From positions 56,309-120,308 of the forward strand of contig JBPOHT010000012.1 of assembly GCA_052035235.1 (NCBI GenBank): DNA of 64,000 bases. The letters run 5' to 3'. Positions within the stretch are counted from its first letter, which is position 1. Each line of letters begins with the position of its first letter. This document shows positions 50,873 to 59,519 of this stretch, piece after piece. The notes under the pieces are model-generated. The model worked only from the letters and a program-made list of their open reading frames with translations, was not told the origin of the DNA and did not search any database. The position numbers and the translations under genes are program-made. Origin of the DNA: Solimonas_A sp052035235 (lineage in GTDB: Bacteria; Pseudomonadota; Gammaproteobacteria; Nevskiales; Nevskiaceae).

Positions 50873-51735
50873 TGAGTGCCTTCGTACAAGACAGCAAGCT
50901 GTACGCGCGGCGCAAGCGCCGCAATGCCGCCGCCATGGTCCTCTCCTATATCGCGGCAGGCTTGGGCTTCATCGCGCTTTTCTGGATCCTGGGCACCCTG
51001 GTGTCCAAGGGCATCGGTGGCCTGTCGTTCGAGACCTTCACCGCCATGACCCCGCCTCCGGGCGAATCGGGCGGCCTGCTCAACGCCATCTACGGCTCGG
51101 CGATCCAGACGCTGATGGCGGCGCTGGTCGGCACCCCGATCGGCATCCTCGCCGGCACCTTCATGGCCGAGTACGGTCGCGGCACCAAGACGGCCACCGT
51201 CGTGCGTTTCATCAACGACGTGCTGCTGTCGGCACCGTCGATCGTCATCGGCCTGTTCGTCTACGAGCTGATGGTGCGCCCGATGGGTCACTTCTCAGCC
51301 TGGGCCGGCAGCGTCGCCCTGGCGATCCTGGTGATCCCGGTCGTGGTCCGCACCACCGAAGACATGCTGCTGCTGGTGCCCAACACCCTGCGCGAAGCTG
51401 CCAGCTCGCTGGGCGCCTCACGCTGGCGCGTGATCAACAAGGTCTGCTACCGCGCCGCCCTCAGCGGCCTGGTGACCGGTGCCCTGCTGGCCGTCGCGCG
51501 TATCAGCGGTGAGACCGCTCCGCTGCTGTTCACGTCCCTGAACAACCAGTTCTGGAGCACGGACATGAACCAGCCGATGGCCAACCTGCCGGTGGTGATC
51601 TTCCAGTTCGCCATGTCGCCCTACCAGGACTGGCAGAAGCTGGCCTGGGTCGGTGCACTGATCATCACGACCACCGTGCTTGCGCTGAATATCCTCGCCC
51701 GTTCGCTGTCCTCTCCCCGCAGCCAGCAAGGCTAG
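50872..51735 (+). CDS. pstA: Phosphate ABC transporter permease PstA
   Basis: This 287-residue permease starts MSAFVQDSKLYARRKRRNAA. It has six hydrophobic segments and the signature ALLAVARISGETAPLLFTS. It is the second channel subunit of the Pst importer. Translation is coupled to pstC by overlap, and pstB begins 8 nt after its stop. Confidence 0.96.
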   Translation: MSAFVQDSKLYARRKRRNAAAMVLSYIAAGLGFIALFWILGTLVSKGIGGLSFETFTAMTPPPGESGGLLNAIYGSAIQTLMAALVGTPIGILAGTFMAEYGRGTKTATVVRFINDVLLSAPSIVIGLFVYELMVRPMGHFSAWAGSVALAILVIPVVVRTTEDMLLLVPNTLREAASSLGASRWRVINKVCYRAALSGLVTGALLAVARISGETAPLLFTSLNNQFWSTDMNQPMANLPVVIFQFAMSPYQDWQKLAWVGALIITTTVLALNILARSLSSPRSQQG

Positions 51736-51743
51736 CTCATCCT

Positions 51744-52589
51744 GTGAATACTGAAATGGAAAACCGCCCCAGCATTCAAATCGGCAGCTCCGTTGCCAGC
51801 CCGCGCGAAACCCGTGACGCCCTCAACGCCGGCTATGCCGAGAAGGTGTCGATCCGCGACGTGTGCTTCTACTACGGTCAGTCGATCGCGCTGAAGAACA
51901 TCAGCCTGCCGCTCTACGAGAAGCAGACCACGGCCTTCATCGGCCCCTCGGGCTGCGGCAAGTCAACCCTGCTGCGCATCCTCAACCGCATGTACGACCT
52001 CTACCCGGGCCAGCGCGCCACGGGCGAGGTCCTGCTCGACGGCGAGAACATCCTCAGCCCGACGATCGATCTCAACCTGCTGCGCTACCGCATCGGCATG
52101 GTGTTCCAGAAGCCGACGCCGTTCCCGATGTCGATCTACGACAACATCGCCTTCGGCATCCGTCTCTACGAGAAGGTACCCAAGTCCGAGATGGACGGCC
52201 GCGTGGAAGACGCGCTGAAGCGCACCGCGCTGTGGGATGAGGTCAAGAACAAGATCAATTCCAGCGGCCTGGGACTGTCGGGCGGTCAGCAGCAGCGCCT
52301 GTGCATCGCCCGCACCATCGCCGTGCGCCCCAAGGTGATCCTGCTCGACGAGCCGACCTCGGCGCTCGACCCGATCTCAACCGCCAAGATCGAAGAACTG
52401 ATCTATCAGCTGAAGGCGGACTACAGCATTGCGATCGTCACCCACAACATGCAGCAGGCGGCGCGCGTCGCCGACTTCACGGCGTTCATGTACCTGGGCG
52501 AACTGGTCGAGTTCGGCGCCACGGACATGCTGTTCACCAAGCCGAAACAGACCAAGACTGAAGAGTACATCACCGGTCGTTTCGGCTAA
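51744..52589 (+). CDS. pstB: Phosphate ABC transporter ATPase
   Basis: This 281-residue ATPase has Walker A GPSGCGKSTLL, the signature LSGGQQQRLCIAR and Walker B VILLDEPTSALDP. It drives phosphate uptake through PstCA and takes part in signalling to PhoR. The start is GTG at 51744, and an ATG at 51756 is an alternative. A 30-residue N-terminal extension precedes the ATPase core. A very strong terminator follows. Confidence 0.96.
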   Translation: MNTEMENRPSIQIGSSVASPRETRDALNAGYAEKVSIRDVCFYYGQSIALKNISLPLYEKQTTAFIGPSGCGKSTLLRILNRMYDLYPGQRATGEVLLDGENILSPTIDLNLLRYRIGMVFQKPTPFPMSIYDNIAFGIRLYEKVPKSEMDGRVEDALKRTALWDEVKNKINSSGLGLSGGQQQRLCIARTIAVRPKVILLDEPTSALDPISTAKIEELIYQLKADYSIAIVTHNMQQAARVADFTAFMYLGELVEFGATDMLFTKPKQTKTEEYITGRFG

Positions 52590-52604
52590 GAAGCCTGATC
52601 TGGA

Positions 52605-52639
52605 AAAGGCGGCTGCGGGTTTTCCCCGCAGCCGCCTTT
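52605..52639 (+). terminator. Intrinsic terminator of the pst operon
   Basis: A perfect 15-bp stem (52605-52619 with 52625-52639) around a 5-nt loop is followed by CTTTTT. It begins 15 nt after the pstB stop. Confidence 0.95.
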
Positions 52640-52773
52640 CTTTTTGGTCCTGCGCCAAGTTGCGGGGACTAAGCTGCTACCGCGCGATGGCGCTTCGCTG
52701 CGGATGAACACAGCTCAATCCCTGGCATCTGTGTCGAGAAATTTTCTGATTCGCCCGTTCCCGACCGAAAGAT

Positions 52774-52855
52774 CGTCATGCCGGCGGAAGCCGGCATCCA
52801 GTCCCGTCATGAGTAGCCACCGCCCGACTGGATACCGGCTTCCGCCGGTATGGCG
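52774..52855. repeat. Paired REP-like inverted repeat
   Basis: Two 30-nt arms (52774-52803 and 52826-52855) are inverted copies matching at 27 of 30 positions. Each contains its own CCGGC-GGAA-GCCGG mini-palindrome. The layout is that of a BIME-type element. Confidence 0.8.
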
Positions 52856-53095
52856 AATCGGGTGTTGGCTTGCCCCGGGAAATCGGCGAACAACCAAAAA
52901 TTAGTGGGCGGCCCGACGCGAAAATGAGTTCTTTATCCGTGCCTGCAAGGCCGGGCATTGAGCATTGGCGTTCAGGGAGGCCGGCTCTCAGCCATGCTTT
53001 CCCGAGGAAGAAGGTCTGAAGAACGGCACCAGCGCCCGCCTGCGGCTCGAGGGACGCGCGCGTGCCATGCACGCAGGAACAAACGCTCCCCCGCC

Positions 53096-54502
53096 CTAGC
53101 TGCTCTGGCCGGCCGCCTCGACCGCGTCCACATGGACGCGATGCAGGGGGAAGCGGCAGCTGAAGGTGGAGCCCACACCCAGCTCGCTGCGGATCTCCAG
53201 GCGGCTGTCGTAATGCTCCAGGGCATGCTTGACGATGGACAGGCCCAGACCGGTACCACCGCTGGCGCGGGAACGGGCCACGTCGACGCGGTAGAAGCGC
53301 TCGGTGAGCCGCGGGATGTCCTCCGGAGCGATGCCGACGCCGCTGTCCGCCACGCTGAAGCGTGCGCCCTCCGGCACCTGCTCCCAGTGAACCGCGATCA
53401 CGCCGCCGGCGGGGGTGTAGCGCACCGCGTTCGACAGCAGGTTGGTGACGATGCTGACCAGCTCCGCCTCGCCACCGATCAGCATCACGCGCGGATCGAT
53501 GTGCAGCTCGAAACGATGCTCGCCACGGGACAGGGTCTTGGTGTCCTCGACCAGGCGCTGGATCAGGCGCGGCACGTCCAGCCGGGTGTCCTTCATGCTG
53601 AGCGAGTCCGCCTCCAGGCGCGCCAGCTTGAGCATGTCGGTGACCAGGGACTCCATGCGCGCCGCCTGGTTGCGCATCTCGAGCAGCGGCCCACGCCAGG
53701 GGCCCAGGGCATTGCTGTGCTGGGCCTCGGGTTCCATCATCTCCAGGTAGCCGCGCAGTACCGTCAGCGGCGTGCGCAGCTCGTGCGAGGCATTGGCCAC
53801 GAAGTCGCGGCGCGCCGTCTCCAGGCGCCGCAGCTCGGATACGTCGCGGGCGATCAGCAGGAGCTGGTTGCTGCCATAGGGAATGATCCGCAGCGACAGC
53901 TGCTTGGCACGATTCACCGGCGACGGTGCTTCGACCTCGCGGTCGAAATCGCCGCTGACGAAGTACTCGGTGAAGGCCGGGTGGCGGATCAGGTAGGTGA
54001 TGCGCAAGCCGGTGTCCTGCGGCGCTCGCAGGCCCAGCAGCGTATTGGCCGCCTGGTTGAACCATGCGATCTGGCCGCGCTCGCCCAGGACCACGGCGGC
54101 ATCCGGCAAGGCGGCGGTCGAAGCCTGGTACTCCGCCAGCATCAGCGTCAGCTTCTTCTTCTTCTTGCGGTTCTTGCGCTGCATCTCCAGCAGCGCGTTG
54201 TAGTTCTCACCCCAAAGGCCGCCGATATCCGGCAACTGAATGCTCTTGGGGCTGGCCACCCAGGCCCGCAGGATCGCCATGTAGCGCAGGTTCGACAGCA
54301 GCAGCAGGACCAGGACCACGCAGGTGCCCGCCAGCGGTCGGCCGAAGATGCGGCCGATGCCGGCGCCCACCAGCGCCAGGAGCACCAGCTTGAGCAACTC
54401 GAAGCGCCCGATCTGCCAGAGACGAACAGCCTGACGCGGCGGCGGCGAGACGGCTTGCGGCCCAACGGCCGGGCTGGGCGAACCCTCCGGTCCGGAGGTC
54501 AT
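53096..54502 (-). CDS. phoR: Phosphate regulon sensor histidine kinase PhoR
   Basis: This 468-residue membrane kinase has two close hydrophobic segments (about 36-52 and 57-76). A strongly basic stretch follows at 109-117, then a PAS domain (about 120-225). The HisKA box is ASHELRTPLTVLRGY with phosphorylated His240. The HATPase domain contains NLLSNAVRYTP, DSGVGIAPEDI and GGTGLGLSIVKHALE. It phosphorylates PhoB when phosphate is scarce. It follows phoB on the same strand after 4 nt. Confidence 0.95.
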   Translation of the reverse strand: MTSGPEGSPSPAVGPQAVSPPPRQAVRLWQIGRFELLKLVLLALVGAGIGRIFGRPLAGTCVVLVLLLLSNLRYMAILRAWVASPKSIQLPDIGGLWGENYNALLEMQRKNRKKKKKLTLMLAEYQASTAALPDAAVVLGERGQIAWFNQAANTLLGLRAPQDTGLRITYLIRHPAFTEYFVSGDFDREVEAPSPVNRAKQLSLRIIPYGSNQLLLIARDVSELRRLETARRDFVANASHELRTPLTVLRGYLEMMEPEAQHSNALGPWRGPLLEMRNQAARMESLVTDMLKLARLEADSLSMKDTRLDVPRLIQRLVEDTKTLSRGEHRFELHIDPRVMLIGGEAELVSIVTNLLSNAVRYTPAGGVIAVHWEQVPEGARFSVADSGVGIAPEDIPRLTERFYRVDVARSRASGGTGLGLSIVKHALEHYDSRLEIRSELGVGSTFSCRFPLHRVHVDAVEAAGQSS

Positions 54503-54506
54503 GGCC

Positions 54507-55199
54507 TCAGAACTTCTCGGAGAAGCGGTAGCCGGTGCCGCGCACGGTCTGGATCATGTCGGCGAAGCCGAAGGGCTCCAGGGCCTTGCGCAGGCGCCGG
54601 ATATGCACGTCCACGGTGCGCTCCTCGACATAGACGTTCTGGCCCCAGACACGGTCCAGCACCTGCTCGCGCGTATAGACACGCTCCGGGTGGCTGACGA
54701 AGAAATGCAGCAGGCGGTATTCGGTGGGCCCCAGGCGCACCGGCTGGCCCTTGGCGGTGACGCGCTGGCTGGCGGCGTCCACCTCCAGGCCATTGACCGC
54801 CAGGCGCTCTTCCTCGCCGCCCGGCGTCGAGCGGCGCAGCACCGCCTGGATGCGGGCGATCAGTTCAGGAAAGGAGAACGGCTTGGAGACGTAGTCGTCG
54901 CAGCCGACGTTGAGGCCGCGGATCTTGTCCTCTTCCTCGGCGCGGGCGGTGACCATGATCACCGGGATGTCCTTGGAGGTCGGCTGGGCCTTGAGTTCGC
55001 GGGTCAGTTCGACGCCGGTAACACCCGGCATCATCCAGTCCATCAATATGAGGTCGGGGCGCTCGTCGGCGATCCGCAGGCGCGCCTCCTGGGCGCTGCC
55101 GGCCTCCGCCACGCGGAATTCGGCCCGACTCAGCGCGAAACGGATCATTTCGCGGATGGCGGCCTCGTCTTCTACGACCAGAATGAGTTTGCCTTGCAT
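54507..55199 (-). CDS. phoB: Phosphate regulon response regulator PhoB
   Basis: This 230-residue OmpR-family regulator has acidic residues near the N-terminus (VVEDEAAIR), the phosphorylated Asp54 in ILMDWMMPG and Lys in YVSKPF. Its C-terminal winged helix ends VRGTGYRFSEKF. It binds Pho boxes to activate the Pho regulon. A good Pho-box match lies at 55290-55307, 91 nt upstream of its start. phoR follows. Confidence 0.96.
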   Translation of the reverse strand: MQGKLILVVEDEAAIREMIRFALSRAEFRVAEAGSAQEARLRIADERPDLILMDWMMPGVTGVELTRELKAQPTSKDIPVIMVTARAEEEDKIRGLNVGCDDYVSKPFSFPELIARIQAVLRRSTPGGEEERLAVNGLEVDAASQRVTAKGQPVRLGPTEYRLLHFFVSHPERVYTREQVLDRVWGQNVYVEERTVDVHIRRLRKALEPFGFADMIQTVRGTGYRFSEKF

Positions 55200-55289
55200 T
55201 GCCTAGCTCGATTACACGTCGCCCGTAATCTATTGGCAACATGTTACAGGAAGGTTAAGGAACCTCTTGATATTCACCGGTTTCCCCAT

Positions 55290-55307
55290 ATTTCACAAAA
55301 ATGTCAT
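55290..55307 (+). promoter_or_regulatory. Candidate Pho box between phoB and trxB
   Basis: This 18-mer matches 13 of 18 positions of the consensus CTGTCATAAATCTGTCAT as I recall it, including a perfect TGTCAT half-site and an A-rich linker. It could drive phoB autoregulation, although its orientation points to trxB. Confidence 0.45.
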
Positions 55308-55466
55308 GAAACCATGGGGCCACATTCGCCGATGCAGCCCGGCTATCGTCCCGATCACCACGATTGCTTTGACCTCTCGCCCCCCGATGCTTAGCATCGC
55401 GGGTTCACAGAAGGGGCACCCCTCCCCCGGGGGCCTCTTCCACCCCAATTTGTCCTTGGAAACGAT

Positions 55467-56420
55467 ATGACCGTCCAGCACCTGCCCCTGATCATCCTCG
55501 GCTCCGGCCCCGCCGGCTACACCGCCGCGGTCTATGCCGCGCGCGCCAACCTGAAGCCGACCATGATCACGGGCCTCGAAGTGGGCGGACAGCTCATGAC
55601 CACCACCGAGGTCGACAACTGGCCCGGCGACGTCCATGGCCTGATGGGCCCGGACCTGATGGCACGCCTGCAGCAGCATGCCGAGCGCTTCGAGACCAAG
55701 ATGGTCTACGACCATATCCATGCCGTGGACTTCAAGAGCAAGCCCTTCAAGCTGACCGGCGACCAGGGCGAGTACAGCTGCGACGCGCTGATCATCGCCA
55801 CCGGCGCCAGCGCCAAGTACCTGGGCCTGGACAGCGAGACCGCCTTCCGCGGCAAGGGCGTGTCGGCCTGCGCCACCTGTGACGGCTTCTTCTACAAGGG
55901 CCAGGACGTAATCGTGATCGGCGGCGGCAACACCGCGGTCGAAGAGGCCCTGTACCTGGCCAACATCGCCAACCACGTGACCATCGTCCACCGCCGCGAC
56001 AAGTTCAAGGGCGAGAAGATCCTGCACGACAAGCTGTTCAAGCGCCGTGACGAAGGCAAGGTCACGATCGTCTGGGACTCCACCCTGGACGAGGTGCTGG
56101 GCGATGCCAGCGGCGTCACCGGCGCGCGCATCCGCAACGTCAAGGACGGCAGCAAGCAGGACATCGCGTCCAAGGGCGTGTTCATCGCCATCGGCCACCA
56201 GCCGAACACCTCGATCTTCGAGGGCCAGCTGGAGATGCACGACGGCTACATCAAGGTGCAGTCCGGCAGCCAGGGCAATGCCACGGCCACCAGCGTGCCG
56301 GGCGTGTTCGCCGCCGGCGACGTGATGGACCACGTCTACCGCCAGGCCGTGACCTCGGCCGGCACCGGCTGCCAGGCCGCCCTGGATGCGGAACGCTACC
56401 TGGACAAGCTCGCCGGCTGA
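55467..56420 (+). CDS. trxB: Thioredoxin reductase
   Basis: This 317-residue flavoprotein has an FAD-binding GSGPAGYTAAVYAAR. The redox-active pair is C-A-T-C in SACATCDGFFYKG, the NADPH-binding motif is GGGNTAVEEAL, and the C-terminal FAD motif is GVFAAGDVMD. It reduces thioredoxin with NADPH. A perfect 11-bp hairpin follows the stop. Confidence 0.97.
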   Translation: MTVQHLPLIILGSGPAGYTAAVYAARANLKPTMITGLEVGGQLMTTTEVDNWPGDVHGLMGPDLMARLQQHAERFETKMVYDHIHAVDFKSKPFKLTGDQGEYSCDALIIATGASAKYLGLDSETAFRGKGVSACATCDGFFYKGQDVIVIGGGNTAVEEALYLANIANHVTIVHRRDKFKGEKILHDKLFKRRDEGKVTIVWDSTLDEVLGDASGVTGARIRNVKDGSKQDIASKGVFIAIGHQPNTSIFEGQLEMHDGYIKVQSGSQGNATATSVPGVFAAGDVMDHVYRQAVTSAGTGCQAALDAERYLDKLAG

Positions 56421-56446
56421 ACCTCGCCAGCAAAGGCGCGCGGTGA

Positions 56447-56475
56447 CGGCCGCAGGGCTACAATCCCTGCGGCCG
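56447..56475 (+). terminator. Hairpin terminator after trxB
   Basis: CGGCCGCAGGG (56447-56457) and CCCTGCGGCCG (56465-56475) pair perfectly over 11 bp around a 7-nt loop, followed by CTTCGTTT. Confidence 0.75.
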
Positions 56476-56515
56476 CTTCGTTTCCAGGTCGGGCTCGCAG
56501 CACGGGACAAGAACG

Positions 56516-57124
56516 ATGATGAAGCTGTACTGCTCCAGGACGTCGCCCTATTCGCGCAAGGTGCGCGTCGTGATCGAGGAGTTGCGCCTGTCGGAGCAGG
56601 TCGAGGAGATCGAGACCGATCCCTACAGCCCGCCACCGGAGCTGCTCGCGGCCAACCCGCTGTCGCGCATTCCGACCCTGATCACCGACAAGGGTGAGGC
56701 CCTACCCGACTCGGACCTGATCATCGAATACCTCGACGCCAAGTACCACGGCCTGGCACCGCTACCGCGCGGCACCAAGCGCTGGACCGCACGCCGCCGC
56801 CAGCGCATCGCACAAGGCGTGATCGACGCCGCCGTCGCCACCATGCAGGAAAAGCGGCGTCCGGAAAGCATCGTCTACCACAGCTTCCTGGATCGCCAGA
56901 TCGCTGCGATCCGCCGCAGCCTGGAACTGCTCAACCTCGAGGCGCATACCCTGCTGAAGGACGAGAAGCCCAGCGTGGTGGAGATCACCGCCGGTGTCGG
57001 CCTGGCTTATCTCGACTTCCGCATGCCCTACCTGGAGTGGCGCAAGGAATTCGAGGCACTGGACCGTTGGTTCAGCGAGTTCGCGCGCCGTCCCTCGATG
57101 GTCAAGACGCAGCCGCCGGCCTGA
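56516..57124 (+). CDS. Glutathione S-transferase-like protein
   Basis: This 202-residue protein has a thioredoxin-fold N-terminal domain. Visible motifs are LYCSRTSPYSRKVRVVIEEL, a cis-proline region SRIPTLI and DSDLIIEYLD for glutathione contact. A helical C-terminal domain follows. The serine/cysteine near the N-terminus (TSPYS) may be the active-site residue. Two ATGs are adjacent at 56516 and 56519. Its substrate is unknown. The stop overlaps the NlpC/P60 gene start (TGATG). Confidence 0.88.
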   Translation: MMKLYCSRTSPYSRKVRVVIEELRLSEQVEEIETDPYSPPPELLAANPLSRIPTLITDKGEALPDSDLIIEYLDAKYHGLAPLPRGTKRWTARRRQRIAQGVIDAAVATMQEKRRPESIVYHSFLDRQIAAIRRSLELLNLEAHTLLKDEKPSVVEITAGVGLAYLDFRMPYLEWRKEFEALDRWFSEFARRPSMVKTQPPA

Positions 57125-57588
57125 TGCGCGCCGTCCTCGCCCTGGGCCTGGCCCTGTTGCTCTCCGGCTGCCTGTCCTTCGGTGGCGGCAGCGGTCGCTC
57201 CAGCGCAGAGGTCGAGCGCCTGCGCCAGACCATCGTGGTCGACGCGCTCGGCCAGATCGGCCGGCCCTACCGCTATGGCGGCAACAATCCCGATGGCTTC
57301 GACTGCAGTGGCCTGGTGCAGTACGTCTTCGCCCAGTCCGGCGTGAAGCTGCCGCGCAGCTCGCGCGAGCAGAGCGACATCGGCCACAAGATCGACCTGG
57401 ACGACGCCGAACCCGGCGACCTGCTGTTCTACAGCTTCACCGGCAGCAGGATCGACCACGTGGCGGTGTACCTCGGCGACGGCCAGGCCGTGCATGCCCC
57501 GGCCAGCGGACGCCAGATCATCGTCGCTCCGGTGGCACAGAAGTACTGGATGCAGAAGTTCGTGCAGGCGCGCGACGTACTGAACTGA
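57124..57588 (+). CDS. NlpC/P60-family lipoprotein peptidase
   Basis: This 154-residue protein has a lipobox LLLSGC with lipidated Cys16. The NlpC/P60 domain contains catalytic Cys61 (FDCSGLVQYVF), His112 (DHVAVYLGDG) and His124. Enzymes of this type cut peptidoglycan stem peptides, as Spr/MepS does. The translational overlap with the GST-like gene suggests a shared transcript. The inferred location is outer-membrane attached, facing the periplasm. Confidence 0.92.
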   Translation: MRAVLALGLALLLSGCLSFGGGSGRSSAEVERLRQTIVVDALGQIGRPYRYGGNNPDGFDCSGLVQYVFAQSGVKLPRSSREQSDIGHKIDLDDAEPGDLLFYSFTGSRIDHVAVYLGDGQAVHAPASGRQIIVAPVAQKYWMQKFVQARDVLN

Positions 57589-57623
57589 TCGACTCACCGT
57601 ATCGCCGGCCAGCAAAACATCCC

Positions 57624-58040
57624 ATGTCACGCCAGAAGAAGATCCTCCGAACCCTGTGCTTGTCCATGGCCCTGGTGCTACCCCTCGCCTGCTTCGCCCA
57701 GGACGCCCCCACCGATACCGACCGCGCACTCGGCGAGAAGTACGTGTACTGCGGGCAATTGATCAATGCGGTGAATCGCGCCGGCGGCGGCACCGACACC
57801 AGCGGCGAGTCGGCGCTGCTCATGTCCCTGCTGGGTTCGCAGCTCCTGGGCGCCGGCAACGTGGAGCAGTTCAAGCCCTATCGCGAAGCGGCGCGGGCGC
57901 GGATCGAGGAAGAGTCGCGGGAAGACCAGGCACAGCAGGGCCTGTTCAAGCGCTACCTGGATTGCACGCAACTCCACGCCCAACAAAGCCCGGCACTGAT
58001 CGAGCGTTTCAAGGCCGGGCTGGCCGCCCCTCAGAAGTGA
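57624..58040 (+). CDS. Small secreted protein of unknown function
   Basis: This 138-residue protein has a signal peptide cleaved near residue 25 (LACFAQDAP). The mature helical protein has two cysteines (VYCGQ and LDCTQ) that could form a disulfide. I do not recognise a family. It follows the NlpC/P60 gene by 35 nt and may share its transcript. Its last 10 nt overlap the convergent thiL gene. Confidence 0.7.
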   Translation: MSRQKKILRTLCLSMALVLPLACFAQDAPTDTDRALGEKYVYCGQLINAVNRAGGGTDTSGESALLMSLLGSQLLGAGNVEQFKPYREAARARIEEESREDQAQQGLFKRYLDCTQLHAQQSPALIERFKAGLAAPQK

Positions 58041-58966
58041 CGGTAGCCGCAGGCGTCCTGAGGCTGCAGGCTTCCTGAGGCGTCGAGGCCACGCAAACCG
58101 GGCTCAGCCGTGATCCGTCCGATCTCGGTCAGCGGCACATCGAGCCGCTGCTGCGCCTCCTCCACCGCCTCCGGCGGCAGGCAGACGCAGAGCTCGTAGT
58201 CATCCCCACCACGCAGCATCAGCTCGGTGCGCTCAGCGGCCGGCGCCAAGCCGTTGAAGTGCGCCGAGGCCGGCAGCGCTGCCAGGTCGATCTCGGCACC
58301 GACACCACTGGCAGCCAGGATATGGCCCAGGTCGCCGGCCAGGCCGTCGGAGAGATCGAGGGCCGCAGTGGCGAGCCCGCGCAGCGCCAGGCCCGCCGCG
58401 ATACGCGGTGTGGGGCGGTCCAGGCGCTGGCGCAGCACGGCAGGCAGCACCGGCTGCTCCAGCAGGCGCAGGGCCAGCGCCGCATCGCCCAGGGTGCCGG
58501 TGACGCAGATGCGATCGCCGGGGCGCGCACCGTCGCGGCGCAGGGCCTTGCCGAGCGGCACCTCGCCCATGGCGGTGATCGTGATGCTGAGGGGACCGCG
58601 CGTGGTGTCACCGCCCACCAGCGCGATGCCGCTGGCCACGGCGAGCTCACGCAGGCCCGCGGCGAAACCCTCCAGCCAGGATGCGTCGGCCACCGGCAGG
58701 GTCAGCGCCAGGGTGAACCAGCGCGGCTCCGCGCCCATGGCGGCTAGATCGGAAAGATTGACCGCCAGGGCCTTCCAGCCGATGTCGGCCGGCGCGGTGG
58801 ACTCGGGGAAATGCCGCCCGGCGACCAGGGTGTCGGAGGTGACGGCCAACTGCATTCCGGGCGAGGGCTGCAGCAACGCGCCGTCGTCGCCAATGCCCAG
58901 AACCACGTCGGCGCGCGCAGGGGTCAGGCCGGCAAAGTGATGGCGGATGAGAGAGAACTCGTCCAT
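58031..58966 (-). CDS. thiL: Thiamine-monophosphate kinase
   Basis: This 311-residue enzyme phosphorylates thiamine phosphate to thiamine diphosphate. Family motifs are GIGDDGALL, TSDTLVAGRHFP, GGDTTRGPL and the later LDLSDGLAGDL and GGDDYELC. It continues the nusB-rib gene group on the same strand after a 115-nt gap, a common gammaproteobacterial order. Its end overlaps the convergent small secreted-protein gene. Confidence 0.96.
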   Translation of the reverse strand: MDEFSLIRHHFAGLTPARADVVLGIGDDGALLQPSPGMQLAVTSDTLVAGRHFPESTAPADIGWKALAVNLSDLAAMGAEPRWFTLALTLPVADASWLEGFAAGLRELAVASGIALVGGDTTRGPLSITITAMGEVPLGKALRRDGARPGDRICVTGTLGDAALALRLLEQPVLPAVLRQRLDRPTPRIAAGLALRGLATAALDLSDGLAGDLGHILAASGVGAEIDLAALPASAHFNGLAPAAERTELMLRGGDDYELCVCLPPEAVEEAQQRLDVPLTEIGRITAEPGLRGLDASGSLQPQDACGYRHF

Positions 58967-59049
58967 GGCTCCAGTACCCCACTACTTGCGCGATGCCGCC
59001 CAGGGCAGAAGGACGGCGCCGCTCAAGCCTGCAGACCCGCGGTCGGGAT

Positions 59050-59068
59050 GGATGCCCACCGGGCATCC
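59050..59068 (-). terminator. Small hairpin between nusB and thiL
   Basis: GGATGCCC (59050-59057) and GGGCATCC (59061-59068) pair perfectly around ACC. No U-run is present, so a processing or stabilising role is as likely as termination. Confidence 0.4.
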
Positions 59069-59081
59069 CTCCACACGCGGA

Positions 59082-59519
59082 TCATCTCATCTCGGCGCCG
59101 CGGGAATCGCGTGCCAGCTTGTCGAGCACGCCGTTGACGAACTTGAAGCCTTCCTCGGCGCCAAAGGTCTTGGCCAGGTTGACGGCCTCGTTGACGGCGA
59201 CCTTCCAGGGCACGTCGAGGCAGAAGCGCAGCTCGTAGGCGCCTACCAGCAGGATGGCGTGCTCCACCGGATCAAGCTGGTTCAGCGGACGATCCAGGTG
59301 CGGCGTGATCGCCAGCGTCAGTTCCGGCGCGTTGTCCACCACGCCCTTGAGCAGCAGCTCGAAGTAGGCCGGATCGGCACGACCCAGACCCTCTTCCTGC
59401 TCGCGGAACTGGCGGAGCAGCACCTCGGGGAAGGTCTCGTTGAGCAGCCACTGGTACAGCGCCTGCACGGTGAGGCGGCGGGCGAGTCCGCGGCGGGATT
59501 GCGGTTGACCTTCGTTCAC
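59082..59519 (-). CDS. nusB: Transcription antitermination factor NusB
   Basis: This 145-residue helical protein binds boxA RNA with NusE during rRNA transcription. The sequence RRLTVQALYQWLL near the start and NEAVNLAKTFGAEEGFKFVNGVLDKLAR near the end are typical. The start is GTG at 59519, overlapping the ribH stop as GTGA. A longer frame to 59696 lies inside ribH and is rejected. Confidence 0.96.
   Translation of the reverse strand: MNEGQPQSRRGLARRLTVQALYQWLLNETFPEVLLRQFREQEEGLGRADPAYFELLLKGVVDNAPELTLAITPHLDRPLNQLDPVEHAILLVGAYELRFCLDVPWKVAVNEAVNLAKTFGAEEGFKFVNGVLDKLARDSRGAEMR

Larger units (their letters stand above)
52590..53095. other. 506-nt gap between pstB and phoR: terminator and paired REP
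   Basis: No gene is supported. The gap holds the pst terminator (52605-52639) and a two-armed REP-like element (52774-52855). The remaining 240 nt before the phoR stop show no clear feature. Confidence 0.6.
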
